From Pteria penguin (Eukaryota > Mollusca > Bivalvia > Pterioida > Pteriidae): a DNA stretch of 64,000 nucleotides. Below the pieces are notes generated by a model. It was not told the origin of the DNA, searched no databases, and saw nothing but the letters and a program-made list of their open reading frames with translations. A program made the translations under genes and the position numbers. Positions 33,822 to 46,014 of the stretch are shown here, piece after piece. How positions within the stretch are numbered: the stretch's first letter is position 1; each line of letters begins with the position of its first letter. The stretch is from contig CM068590.1 in assembly GCA_035048485.1 (NCBI GenBank), positions 2,687,093 through 2,751,092 on the forward strand. The letters run 5' to 3'.

Positions 33822-34775
33822 TTAGTTCAGGTGTTTTGTGATTTTTCTACCAGCCACAGTGGGCCAAATCCTGGCACAGTTTCAAGAATTACATAATGTA
33901 CAGTGAATTTCACCACAGTGTTACAGTGTGCGAAATTAGCGGTAGTCCACCGCCCGTGACTACCCCAAAACTCGTCGGGCTATCCCAGATCGAATTGACC
34001 GCGTCCGACTGGGCTATCCCGTTTTTCAATGCCATGTCTTTCATAGGCTTGTCTTTGTACCTGACGCAGCATATTTCGCGAAAACGTTTGAATGAGACAG
34101 ATTTCTGTATCATTCAAACGTTTTTTCAAAGCGTGCGGTGTCAAGTATAAAGGTAAGCGTATAACATTGCACAATTTACATTGTATCAAGTAGCGGTTAT
34201 GTTACCTTTGAAATATTTTGAGGGAGCAATGCCCTCTATGAAACCGAAACGTAAAACAACAGTTACTACGGAAGAAGAAAAAATAAAAAAGAAAAAAAGT
34301 ATGAAAAAGAGGTGAGAGTGCGTAAATTCAAATCGCATTGTAAAATCAGACCTGACTGGCTAAAATTTGAAAATAGAAAAATGTCTTGTACTATAGAGTG
34401 TTCCCATACAACCCTGTTTTCCTCAAATTAGCTAGAGTTATATCCCTCATTGGAGTACAACTCTCGGACTTTATCCATCAATGCTCACATAAAACTGCTG
34501 GATTTAACTTAATTCTATGAAATAATCACATTGTATATCTAAATGTTTTACAGAAAATTTTCAACTGATTGATTATATTTACTGATTAAGTAAGAATGAA
34601 GTCAAGAAATCTACCCTGATAAATAGTTTAATTTCTCAGAAATTTAATGAAGTTTACATGGAAAAAGTCCAAAAGTTGTACTCCAACATGGCCACTAACG
34701 CTAGTAGTGTGACATCACATGGGCAAACTCTATATGTATAGAGTTTTGGGATAAACTATCGGGCAATTTACATCT
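33822..34775 (+). mobile_element. hAT-like element remnant, copy 2, interrupted by a MITE
   Basis: Left end CAGTGTGCGAAATTAGCGG near 33926, then the same order as copy 1, including the start '[10 protein letters not shown]' and the shifted '[13 protein letters not shown]' segment. Both copies have the same frame break, so it predates the duplication or marks a splice site (AAGAG followed by gtgaga in this copy). A 341-bp MITE (34394-34734) splits it before 'gagttttggga'. Confidence 0.6.
34394..34734. mobile_element. 341-bp MITE nested in hAT-like copy 2
   Basis: Ends TATAGAGTGTTCCCAT and, inverted, ATGGGCAAACTCTATA, with a matching sub-terminal block ('ggagtacaact' at 34452 against 'agttgtactcc' at 34674) at the same distance from each end. 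Copy 1 of the host repeat shows the unfilled site ('cttgtattatatgaatagag'). Target is TA or TATA, as for Tc1/mariner-type or similar elements. Confidence 0.75.
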
Positions 34776-35171
34776 AGAGCTCGCGCTGCCCTTCGCCATT
34801 TTCGCCATCAGCGAAAGAAATTATGAATTGGCAAAAGCCAATTTTTCAGTATTATGAATTTTCTCATGTATTGAATTGATACAAGTTAAGGCTAAACGTA
34901 AAAGTCACTGGCGCATGAAGTCTTTTGTCCGAGTGCTGCAGTCAAATAGCGGTTGATGTATTAATTTGTTGACTGGATTAATCCCCGTTAGATAAGGCCA
35001 AAATAAAATATATGTCTGTTTACGGTCCCCCGACCGACCCTAAGTTTTTCCGCCGACCCTAAAGCATTTTATCGCATTTTCCGTTTCCATTTTTTGTCCG
35101 ACTCATTTTGTTTCGTTTTTCGGTCCCGTACACTTTTGTTTTGGTCTTCTTTCGTTTTGTGTGTATCAAAA

Positions 35172-35638
35172 ATGGCGTATAACATCATAGCCGGACAGAC
35201 ACATGTGTATGCGCTTAGATTTTTGAAATGTGCCCACCAAAACCCGAAGCAAGCCATCAAAAGCCTGCCAACAGCGTGGATGGTGGCCGACGTACCAAAC
35301 CTCGCGTTGTATATTCGAGACACCGCCTCACCGAGAGGCAACAAGTAGCGGTCCTCAAGGATATTGAAGAGCACAGTTATTCATGTGGAGCTCCAATTTT
35401 ACCACCATCCAACCCGTCCTACAAAACAGTACTGTGCAAGAGTAACCTAACATGTGAAACACCTATTGAACTTTCATACTATAGCAGTGGTCTTGGTCTA
35501 GTAGATCTTTGTTGCTACTGCTGTGCAACGGAAGCGGAAGTGAATCAAGATCTGAAGAAAAAGTACAAAACCGTATTCCCTTTGTGCAACGACTGCAAAG
35601 TGTCTGGAAAGGAGCACATCGTACAGAGGCCATATTAA
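35172..35638 (+). pseudogene. Unrecognised zinc-knuckle protein, broken by a frame change
   Basis: ATG at 35172 starts 'MAYNIIAGQTHVYALRF' and stays open to TAG at 35346-35348. From about 35250 the neighbouring frame is open to TAA at 35636-35638, giving 'RLTERQQVAVLKDIEEH', 'LPPSNPSYKTVLCKSNL' and a CxxC...CxxC pair ('CCYCC' and 'CNDC'). The second half looks like a conserved C-terminus of unknown transposon-linked proteins in invertebrates. A frameshift or a missing intron links the two. Function not assigned. Confidence 0.4.
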
Positions 35639-35859
35639 ATTGAATGTGTCCAAACTGTTTTAGACAATTTTAGGGGAATAATTTGCCAGAACGTTTGTTG
35701 ATAAATGATTTGTCAGAACTTCTGTAGACATGATGTCTGAGTCTTAGTTCAACTGAGCCAAATGATCGAGTGAGGTATTGTCATAGTGCTTCTTCCGTCT
35801 GTTGATCATTAGTCTGTCATTAACTTTTTCATGCCCCTAGAATGAAATTTGAGGGGCAT

Positions 35860-36080
35860 CTAGTTTTGTCCTGTCTGTCTGTGACTCTGTGATTCTGTGT
35901 CAAAACTTTTAACCTTGGCCATAACTTTTGAACCATAAGAGATAGAGTCTTCATATTTGGCATGCATACTCTACTTCAAATGACTCTAAGGTTGATGACC
36001 TTGTGACCTTGACCGTGACCTTTATTCTAAAAGTAGCCATTTTTGACTTTGTTGCCACCGGGGGCATCAGTGTTTCACAA
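35860..36080 (+). repeat. Molluscan-type dispersed repeat ('ccttgaccgtgacctt')
   Basis: 'cataacttttgaaccataag', 'tttggcatgcatactc' and 'gaccttgtgaccttgaccg' follow the same order as 62560-62720 in the last intron of the secreted-protein gene. Non-coding. Confidence 0.65.
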
Positions 36081-36409
36081 ACACATCTTGTTGGACTTTG
36101 TCTCCAGAACTATTTGATGGATTTTGACATAACTTGGTACTGATGAAGTACTCGTGCCTGCTACAAATGTTCTTGTTTTTCAGCATGGTGCATCCAGGTG
36201 TGCATGCTTGGGCAAAAACAGATTTTTGAGGGGCTTCTTCTTTGACAAACTTCTTCCTTAGACTGGATGGCTTCAGTGACAAACCGAATATAGCAATGCA
36301 TGCAGGAATATTGACAAGTTTATGACAAGATGCCAAACTGGGCCTATATAGCCAAAACAAAAACTCCGAGAGCTAGATGAGACAAGATTTGTTGATACAT
36401 ATGTACACT

Positions 36410-36560
36410 TTTTATGTCGCTCGAGCTTAGCAGAGCGACTTATAGGGATCACTTTGTTCAGCATCTGTCCGTCTTTCTGTCTCTCCATCTGTCCTGTAGT
36501 CACACTTTAGTGGTAGTCTTACTTTACTATCAAAGCTACCAAAGGCGACATGTCATGAAG
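36410..36560 (+). repeat. Repeat with 'gtcgctcgagc...gcgact' stem
   Basis: 'gtcgctcgagcttagcagagcgac' can fold into a short stem; the following 'tgtccgtctttctg' text is of the kind seen beside many bivalve dispersed repeats. No coding. Confidence 0.4.
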
Positions 36561-37753
36561 TGTTCCTGGAACACTCTAGTTGTTTGATTATTTTTCCAGT
36601 TTGCTGACAAGCAGAAATATTGCCAACTATAGTACCTGATAGTGTTCATACATACACAGATATGTACCATTCTACTCTCAAATTAATGATTAAAATCTCA
36701 TTTCACCGCAAAACAAAAATTAAAATAAAAAAATAAAATAAAATTATTTTCCTACCTACCTACCCTATTTTTTTTCAGCCCGTGACCTTAAACAGACATA
36801 TATTTTATTTTGGCCTAACTTTAACACCTCGTTGAGACGATCGGTCTAGTAAATCTCAAACGTTCTGCTCTTTAGCTTTAAAGTAAAAAATACCAAGTCG
36901 AAATCATATAAAGGATAATGTTTCTGTTTAGAATTCAACTTCAATTAAAAATTCTAGCTGGCATTTCAATTGCTAATGTAAAGTATGACTCGGTTTTATG
37001 CCTTATGATTTGCGACGTAAGTATCAAAGCTTTCGTCAAAAATTCATTTAACGATGGCTGCAACGTGATAAAAGAGGACAACATAGACAATCATGAGAAC
37101 CGTAAAGGTATACATGTATAAAATGATATTAACATTTTACGCATACATGACTTATAAAATAAAATATTTCGTAATTGTATGCAAGTGTAGTGAATCGCTT
37201 TAGTCTATCTGCAGTATATTTGTAGTCCTGTCTACTTTTGCACATAGAATTTATGTATACTTTAAATCACCCATTAATTAAATGAATGGAACATATTTTT
37301 TAATGTTTTTGGCTCATATATTTCAGCTGGTGACATCCATACTGTAGCCATGATGAAACTATGAGAGGGTTCTAACATGAACGTAGCCCGCGCGAATGCA
37401 GTGGGTTCTTGTGAAAAATAAAAGAATTATGGTTCCAAAGTACTAGGTAGTGACTGACATTGTCTCACAGTTCATTTTGAAATAAGTGCCAATGTTTGTT
37501 TATTTTGTGAGAGAATCATTCTGCTAGTACATCACTGTGCTTATTTTGATAATTTTTACATTTAGCAATATTTTAATTGTCCATTGTATAATAACATAAT
37601 TAGTGACAATAAATATATTAAAACAAAGAAAAGTGTTCTGCATTTGTTTAACAGCTGTAAATAGGTAACTTAAGCTGAGAAAGACATTGTGCCCCTGCGA
37701 CATATCTTTCATGAGATAAGTGGCTACACATTTTTCAAGCCAGTGTAAGCCCT

Positions 37754-38366
37754 GGGCCCGGCGCCATAAAACATACTTAAGACAGATTTTGTTCTCAAAC
37801 TTAAAAATTTATTCAAATTTTTTTGTCTCAGCTAAATCCAACGCCATAAAAAAAGTTAAGACAAAAAATTGACTTAAATTTAAGAATTTACTCAAATATT
37901 TGAGAATGCTCAATACCATACTTAAGAATTTTCTCAAGAAAAACAATATGGCCGCCGTCCATAGAAGATTACGAAGAAACAGAAGATACAATGTTAATTT
38001 GCCACGTCTTTTTAGATAGAAGCGATCCTCTAGAGTCCCAGTCCGACGAAGAGCTGTATGATAGGTACAGATTCAGTAGAGGAACCATTGTGTACTTGGT
38101 CGCAAATCTTCGTGATATGTTAAGCAGAAAAACAAAACGAAATCATGCTTTATCTCCAGTTATTCAAGTACTGTTACTCTTGCGTTTTCTGGCAACTGGT
38201 GCCTTTCAAATGTTAGTAGGAGATAGCCTAGATGTGTCAGAATCAGCGGCTGGTAGGGCTTGTAGATCTGTAAGTCGCGCCATCGTAGATAGATTTCAAG
38301 GGAAAATTCGATTTCCAAAACATCAAGAGGCTGAGAGAACGATGGAAGGATTCCGTAGAATTGCAG
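37754..38366 (+). pseudogene. PIF/Harbinger transposase (HARBI1-like), N-terminal part, frameshifted
   Basis: 'gggcccggcgccataaaa' at 37754 looks like a Harbinger terminal repeat. The coding part starts at ATG 37948 ('MAAVHRRLRRNRRY'), shifts frame by one base in a T-run at 38009-38013, and continues from about 38015 with 'DRSDPLESQSDEELYDRYRF', 'LLLLRFLATGAFQ' and 'MEGFRRIAG', ending at a good donor (GCAG then gtatgt, 38366/38367). The catalytic DDE region is missing: what follows is another element's end (38460-38497). A dead 3'-truncated copy. Confidence 0.8.
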
Positions 38367-38459
38367 GTATGTAGAACTCTACACCAGAATGTTACATTCA
38401 TATTCTGTCTAAATATACTTTCCACTTCGTCTCCTAAATATACTTTTAACTTCGCCCCC

Positions 38460-38497
38460 CTGGGCTATCCCATCAATAATCCCAGTTTCACACACTG
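38460..38497 (+). mobile_element. Solo right end of the hAT-like element
   Basis: 'gggctatcccatcaataat' and the following 'cccagtttcacacactg' repeat 31155-31191 almost exactly. Confidence 0.65.
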
Positions 38498-38499
38498 GT

Positions 38500-41220
38500 A
38501 CCGAATCGTAATCTGGGTGATTTTGGATAAAATTGATTTAAAGTCACTGACTGAAAACTTTACAAAAAAAAACATAAATAAAAACTCAAATAAATAAAAA
38601 TATTAATAATATTAATGAAAATAAAAAGAAAACAAAATATTTTAATTTAGCATGTCTACGTCCCTGATCTTACTAAACGTTACGGTTAGTCAATTAAGTT
38701 ACCCCAATTAACGCAAAGGTGAAACATAATATTAGCAAATACGGATCATCAGGTCAAACTGTCGACATATACAATAATACATGTATCCAGTAAGCCAATT
38801 TCTAATACAGTACGGACCCCAGTTTAAGGTATGTCGCATTTGACTTTTGCTAGGGGAACCTGGAAATACAGGTGACAAACCCGCTTAATACCTGTCACAA
38901 AATATGACCAAATTTGACTAATTTCTCTTAGTACTACAAGCTACAATTCATGAAAACATGAAGACACAGTCATATGAATAATGTAATTTTAACAGATCTA
39001 TGCTATACAGTCATTTATTCATAAAAAACCACTCCTGTAATGATTAATTAGATTCACGAATAGTAGCGTATGTCCTCTTTTACCGCCAGTTTGTTTTGGA
39101 ATTGCAGGAATTCCACTAGGGAGAGGAGAATGGGACTATTTCACTGTACATATCCGTTTTGTGTTTTACATACTGCAGCATTCTTTTATGAGTAAAGGCG
39201 GGAGAGATTCCGAATGCATGAGGGGGTATGACTTTGGTTTTATCCTAGACCATAATGCAATCTTTCAGTAATTTTTTACAGATAAATATTTTGAAATCCA
39301 TATTTGGATTCAATGAAGAAGTATACATAGAATATATATACTTCATTATTTTCTCATTTAAGATAATATTCATGGTAAAACAAAAGATTAATCAAAGGAC
39401 TCAAAAGTCCTGAGAGTCGACTTTGCTGATTTTAAGTATGTAATCATTTTACCATTTTAGTGGCGGATTCAGGATTTCAGGAAAATGGGGGGGGGGCAAA
39501 AATTAGGTCTTTGTTGCAGCTACATCGTCATTATACCTATGTACAAAATGCTAATAAAATTTGCTCTCTTCATACTATCTTACGGCAAAGAGTTTGCAAT
39601 TGCTTGTATCCGAAATGAACGTGCAATCGACAACTTCATGGCAACAAGTTTTACTGCATTGTTGTCACGAGTCGAAGCTGAGCCAAGGAACGACATTCCT
39701 TCAAGTGGGACATTAAATCACCATCTTATTCACGATTCTCATAATGTTTTAACATCATTTATATTTAGAAACATACAACATTTACCTAAATATTTATATT
39801 GCATTTTCATTATCAGAGGAAATGCGGGAAGATCGATCTTTAAATTTGTCATATATGTGAAAAAGAACTAAAGTTCCAGAACATGTTGGGGAAAACTTTA
39901 ATTGAAATATCTCGATAAAAACAAGCGATACAAGATCAAGACAAATGCTTTGTCCGGAGAATTACACAATCGAGTACATCCAACGGTGTCGGTGGTAAAC
40001 CCATCGTAAAGTAGTCACAACTACATATTATTACGCGAAATTTGAAAACATTATTGCAACTCCTTTTTCGGGTTATTGAAACTAGTTTATGTTTAGCTTA
40101 AATTAACTGAGCTAAAGGTACATTGTGCTGATCAAGAATTTTTAAGACAGCATCAGTAATTTTTCGGCACTTTATTTTCAGCGGAGTAGTAAGCTCTATA
40201 TCGGTAGTGAAAGTTATAACCCCTGAAAAGAAAGTAATTGCAATGATTACGGCTTCACCGAAGCCGACTCAAAAACTAAGATTTTACTTAGAAATTGAAG
40301 ATAAATCCAGAGGAGTATACCTCATAACAAATCATGAATCTGGATCATTTTTAAAAGCGTTTGTGAAATAGTCTAACTGGAAAGTGGCCAATTCAAATCT
40401 ATTTTCAGTTTCTCTGATCTGACACAAGAACTTAAACAATAGCAAAATGTCATATACACAAAAAGTGGATCGTGATTTATGCTAAAAACTTGAGGAATTT
40501 AATCAAGAAGTAAAACGAAATTAATGTACAAGTATTCCACATTTCCTCCGACATCTTTCTTCGCCGCTGCACAAACAGACATTAAAAATGAAAATTTACA
40601 TCAACTTTATTATGCCTCATCATGCAATACTAGTGTAATATAAATTAAATTTTACCTGATCTCCGAAAATAAGTTTTTGAAGCCTGTTAAAATATTGAAG
40701 AGCCAGTAATATAGATACGATCATGCTTGCGGTATTTCAAAACATGCCACTGTTTACTTCCGTTTCTCCTGGTTTCTCAATGTTAATCAGTTACAGAAAA
40801 TCAGAAAATTGCGACAACGAAGACCTCAGTCTAGTTATCCCGAATACATACCTCTTATGGACGTTTTTTCTTTTCCTTCCACAGAAAACAAGAAAAGTGG
40901 TTCCTCTCGAGATGTTGCGACAAGAATCACCTGACGTCATTAAGGGGTGTTTGTATTATAAAATATAGATCCCTTCCGGATATTGCTATCCGGATTAAAC
41001 ATCAACATTTTTGTGCATTTATAAACTTCATTTATCAGACAATGAGGAGGATTTTTACCTATATGGTGGTCACATCTATACTGTACATAACTTTTATCGA
41101 ACGTAATGGAATCAGATCCATATTCAATTTCGAAAACGTTGCAAATGCGTAGCATATAGGTATCCGCTGAAGTGCCTTTGGATTGTAAGTCTGTATCTAA
41201 TTAGTAAATATCATATCTAT
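38500..41220. other. Intergenic, no gene recognised
   Basis: AT-rich. A single hAT-like end lies at 39460 ('agtggcggattcaggattt' and a G-run). The 128-codon frame at 39485-39871 begins inside that repeat and resembles no family. Confidence 0.45.
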
Positions 41221-41221
41221 A

Positions 41222-41500
41222 TCATAAGTATTCGTATGTAACTATGTTATGATCCAAAACTTAACTTTTGCTTTTATAAGCGCAAATTCAGTAATTCATC
41301 TGCCGATTCGGCAATTTAGCAAAGAAGTTTTCTTTAATGCTGTCGGCTTCAAAGTGAAACTTTGAGAGCACATTTGCATTAGTGTGATAAGTATGTAGCT
41401 ATATTATGATCAAAAACTTATAATATTTGCTTTATAAGTGCCGATTTGTTAATTCATTTGCCGATTCGGTAATTCAGCGCCGAATCGGTAATTCGTCGAA
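41222..41500 (+). repeat. Direct repeat of about 100 bp, 2 copies
   Basis: 'gccgattcggcaattt' (41300) and 'gccgattcggtaattca' (41460) each end a block that begins with 'agtatgtagctatattatgatc'-like text. The words 'gattcggtaattc' recur up to 41500. Confidence 0.6.
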
Positions 41501-42221
41501 TAGCATTGCATGGCGGATCAGGATTAGATTAGATGTTGAAACTCCTTCCGAATCCGATGGAAAACTGCACCAGAAAAAAATGTCGCATTTCCAAGATAGA
41601 ACCCTTCTTTCCTCGACAAAATCTTACTACTGAAGGATAGAGACAGCACCATCACCCCCCCCCCCCCCACTTCTCTCTCCCCCTCTCTCTCTTTTTCTTT
41701 CTTTCTTTTTTGACCTGTTACATATGTCAAACTGAACGTGTAAAATTTGCACTGAAATATTTATTCATCCTTTCACGCATGATGACCCTACTTGCTACCT
41801 AGCTATAGATTTTCACCTCGGCTGCATGTTGGGTTGAAAGATCGATGCTTGCCATATACTATGGCAGAGACCTATCGAAACAAGCGAGATAAAGTCTCGA
41901 AACAAGCGAGATAAAGGTGCTAACTTATTACATTATCTGGATTATGTTACTTAAGATTATTGGAATGATAAAACGTTCGTGTTTACATGTATGTTTGGTG
42001 ACAGGATACAGAAATACTAACCGAAAATTAATGATATTTTTCAGGAGTATATAAAAAGATTCCAACACATCTATTTTCGCGTTATCATTTAGGCCAAACA
42101 AATTTCGTGATTGTTATTTTATTTATTTTTTTGTATGTTTGTTTTTGTTTGTTTGTTTGTTTCATTTTATTATTATTTATTTATTTATTTTTATTTCTTT
42201 ATTTATTTTTCTTACTTTTTC

Positions 42222-42354
<133 letters not shown>

Positions 42355-42770
42355 TTTGTTTTGTTTTCTTTGTATGTTTGGTTGAGGTTGGGTTTTTTTT
42401 TCAGAAGGGTGGGGGGGGGGGAGTGTCAAATGTGATTTTGGTATAAACAGTATCTGTTTAGTATAACTCACATGTACAAATATTCATCAAATCAACATTC
42501 GGGATTTAGGATCTGACGACGAAATTGATAATCTTATATTAAGTCATCACCTAACAAAGCCGGAATTTATAAGGTAACACATATGTTGTCGACAAGGAGT
42601 TGATAAAAAAAAAATAATATTTAAACCATTTAAGATCTAGTGGAATCTCAGTGTGTCTCGGTCATCATCTAGCTGAAAGAGTTGATAACTACAATGTAGT
42701 TAATGCGATGAGGACCAACTGCCTGGGGTTTTAGTAAGGAGTTATTTTCAAGATGCTACGCTAGTTTTTA

Positions 42771-43042
42771 ATTGATTGATTAATTGAAAATTGTTTAACG
42801 TCACACCACGAATATTTCACGTATATGGTGACGGCATCTGCCTGATGCAGCGCATACAAATTTTGACCTTTCCAACGGACCCACCCGAAGCAGTGAGGGA
42901 TCTTTAACGTGCCATGCATACCACAACACGGGGCCTCGGTTTTTACTGTCTCATCCGAAAGACAGGACACAGGCATGACCAGAGCGGGACTCGAACCCCG
43001 GCCTCCCGATCAGGAGTCCAGCGCGATACCACTAGGCCATAC
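42771..43042 (-). mobile_element. SINE A, copy 2
   Basis: Nearly identical to 53233-53515 in body and head: on the minus strand ATGGCCTAGTGGTAT (A box) and CCGGGGTTCGAGTCCCG (B box), with a short (AATC)-type tail at the left. Target duplication not obvious. Confidence 0.9.
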
Positions 43043-43108
43043 TAGTGAACACTAAATTCCGACACACTGAAGCTCAACTGTGAGACAGAATTTGTCAGAG
43101 CATTATAC

Positions 43109-43325
43109 GGAGTCTTTTCGTTAAACAGAGTTACTTCCCATTTGGGACGGTATCTGACATAAAACGATTAATTATGACGTCATCAAATTCCTATGAAAAC
43201 GTCATTTGCAGACTATCATTTCCCTGAGGTTTAGATCAGTTTCCATGGAATTTGATGACGTCATAATTGTTTTACGTCAGATACCGTCCCAAATTGGAAG
43301 TAACTCTGTATAACGAAAAGACTTA
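43109..43325. mobile_element. MITE family T, copy 1 (about 217 bp)
   Basis: Terminal inverted repeats of about 85 bp: AGTCTTTTCGTTAAACAG, then 'agttacttcccatttggg' and 'ggtatctgac', ending inward at ATGACGTCATCAAATT. Carries two TGACGTCA palindromes, one per arm. Non-coding. Confidence 0.9.
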
Positions 43326-44700
43326 ATAACGCTATATAAATAACATTAGAGTTTGTCATTGCAAGAAAATGATGGAAAAAAGGGGGTAATAAGGAGAGGA
43401 AATGCATATGTATCATAAGTTTGGTCACATATTGAATTATTTCCTGAGCAAACAATACATTTAATTATTATGGACACAACTTGCAGTGAAATGTTAGTTT
43501 TCGATAAAATATTTCGCACTACCATGACTACTTCACAATTGACATCATCACTGTACAAACGGCAACCTTTAATCTGACTACACAAACAGTTATCATTTTC
43601 AGTGATGTGATTATTATAGGAGTCAGAATTCAGGGACCGCAATGTCTAGGACGAACATGCAGAATCTGGGCCATTCGCTCCCCAATATAATATAGAACTT
43701 AAATTTGGAGCAATTGTATTCTTTCGGTCTAAGAATCTTTGAAAAGCGTGTAGTGAAGTAAAGTTTGTGCTTCTGTTGGATGAGCATTCCATTCTGTAGT
43801 GGCCTGAGGTATGAAAGACTCCATGTAGTGATTAGTCATTGCCATGGGTACCATTACATTCTGGTTATTTCAAAGGTTCCTTTCGCTAACCTGATGGACA
43901 CTAGGTTGAACCAGGATGGAATGTGTAATGTTTGATAAATTCCATTTTCGACTTAATGTGTACCCACGGCAACCATATCATCACAATAAATATCCTTTTG
44001 AAGCTTTTAATATTTCAATGTTTGATATTTCAGAATGAGACATACAAGTATATCATATTAGAGTGGCTAGATTTGCTGCAATGACCATTCGAAATACCAA
44101 GCACATTGCTTTGTAATGAACACTACAAGCTCTAAAACGCAATAAAAAGGTTAAAGCGTACCCTTGAAACGCAAACACAATATGCGAAAAGGTCAGAAAA
44201 AAAAAAAGAAAAGAAGAAACGAAATTAACAGTTGAATAAATAGATTTTAATTACTATGGTAATTGAATGAACAGGGATATCGCAATAACATCCATCGGGA
44301 GATTAAATTTGGAATTTGATAATGTATTGTGTCTTTCAGTCAGTCAGTGCCAGGAAAAGAAAGAGATCCTATACTAGACGGGGGCACCGTCTGTTAAATA
44401 TTACCATCCTTTATAAGAATTACAGATCTACCGAGCATCTTTTAATAGGTTTAGTGTGGCTAATGTAAGCGATTTTGTACATATATATTGCCGAAATTTT
44501 AGCTACTAAGATCAGAATAAATAGAGACATAAGGGATTCACATGTAAAATGGATACTGAAATCAAAAGTGTACAAGAGTAGATGATGTAACTTTGGTATT
44601 CAAGGATATTGAATCTTTAAAACATGCTCTTGACTCAACAGTTTTGTACTCATGCACGTGCTAAATAAAAATAAAATAATGATGCTACTTGGATCTTTAA
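43326..44700. other. Intergenic, no gene recognised
   Basis: AT-rich text with no coding frame of interest and no clear repeats. Confidence 0.45.
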
Positions 44701-44704
44701 ATGG

Positions 44705-44880
44705 ACAATACACCGATCCCCTTGCGTTGCAATTCAAGCACTTTAGTGCAAAAATACGACTATATGATGACGTCACGCAAAGTAGGACAAGTCAGACATT
44801 TGATTACATGTGACGTCGAAAGTATAACAATCAAAAGTCCGCTAAACATCGCTTTCTGGCTGAAAGGTGGATTCGTGAAA
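44705..44880 (+). repeat. Dispersed repeat S, copy 1
   Basis: 'aacaatcaaaagtccgctaa' and 'catcgctttct' with 'acatttgatta' and a TGACGTCA word upstream match 58640-58800. Both copies translate to 'ITIKSPLxIAF', but there is no donor or acceptor pattern to make it an exon. Confidence 0.65.
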
Positions 44881-45292
44881 GAAAATGCAAATAAATGTTT
44901 GGGAATATTAATATGTCCTGATAAACAAGAGTGATAGGATAAAAAGTGGATGACCATATATGACAATAGATCTATAAAAGACTGTTCGAATCGCGCAAAA
45001 AAGAAAATTATCTTTGGTATATATTGTATTATTAATACCTTGTTTTTTTTTTCAAAACTAATATTTTTATAATTTGCGTCTATTCTCAATATGCCAAATA
45101 AAATATATACAAAAAGAATTAATAAACCTATGTAATGTATTCAATTCTATATGGAATAAAACTGATAGAATGAAAAGAAACACAATACATTGATCGGATC
45201 AATATTTTCAAACTTTAAAGGCATTCTAGATCAACAAAATGGAAAAACAAATAAAACAAACTAAAGAGCAATATATTTATCTCTTTCACATA

Positions 45293-45690
45293 TTCCAAAA
45301 GAGAAAACAGAAGACATCTGATAAGGCTGCTGTATGGCACAAATCACCAAGGACATACACACAAAACATGATAATAGTAAAATATACACGGAAAAAAGAC
45401 ATTACAAAAATATTGGATTGTGCTGCGTTACGATACGGACTTAGGACGGTCAGTTGAAGTAACCAACGTCATTCAATTGGTGTAGTTAACCGGTTTAAGG
45501 GCGCCCACCTTCCCACTCACCGCAAAAGCAGCACGATCAAAGGACACACATTTAAAAATCTATAAATAATCCTCCATATAGAGAACAAGGATCAACAGGC
45601 TTCTCAAGGAGAGAGGTCATAAAAATTTCATTACACACTAAACGTTTATAGAATAACATGTTGTTATCAAAAATATGTAAGGCAACATCA
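45293..45690 (+). repeat. Dispersed repeat R, copy 2 (long)
   Basis: Runs from 'gagaaaacagaagacatctg' through the core 'acgatacggacttaggacgg', 'ggcgcccaccttcc' and 'tagagaacaaggatcaacag' to 'tatcaaaaatatgtaaggc'. The inverted copy at 55925-56290 keeps the same order to the same end. Confidence 0.8.
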
Positions 45691-45850
45691 AAATAATTAA
45701 AGCGTGCTAAATAATAATCATTGGTATTTTATATCAATCCAGATTTATCTGATCATTCTTGTTGTTTCCTGATAATTGAAATATCTAAATATCCATAATG
45801 AAAATTGGAAAATGTCCATTTCTTTAACTAAATTGTACTTTATGAAACTA

Positions 45851-46014
45851 TAATAAAATGATAATAAGAAAAATACTCTGCCAAGAATTTTCGGCTACTT
45901 AGCCTTTATGGAGTTAAAAAGGATTGTTAATATTAATTGTCAATCGTTTTGTAACTTTATAAAGGCTAAGTAGCCAAAACTTCATGACAGAGTGTTTTTC
46001 TTATTGTTATTATA
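45851..46014. mobile_element. 164-bp MITE with about 60-bp inverted repeats
   Basis: 'aataagaaaaatactctg' with 'cggctacttagccttta' at the left is inverted at the right ('aaaggctaagtagcc', 'cagagtgtttttcttatt'). The whole element folds to a hairpin with a loop of about 45 bases. No coding. Confidence 0.8.

Larger units (their letters stand above)
34995..36816. mobile_element. 1.8-kb element with AGGCCAAAATAAAATATATG terminal inverted repeats
   Basis: The left end reads AGGCCAAAATAAAATATATG followed by 'tctgttta'. The right end at 36816 is its inverse, with the match running on for about 28 bases and then loosely ('cgaccgaccctaa' against 'tagggtaggtagg'). It encloses the zinc-knuckle frames at 35172-35638 and then 'accttgaccgtgacctt'-type repeat text. 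Target duplication not clear. Either a DNA transposon or two inverted repeats by chance around a gene remnant. Confidence 0.55.

Noticed and set aside
39485..39871. 128-codon frame on the plus strand
   Set aside because: Begins in an hAT-like repeat end, no ATG context, splice pattern or family resemblance.
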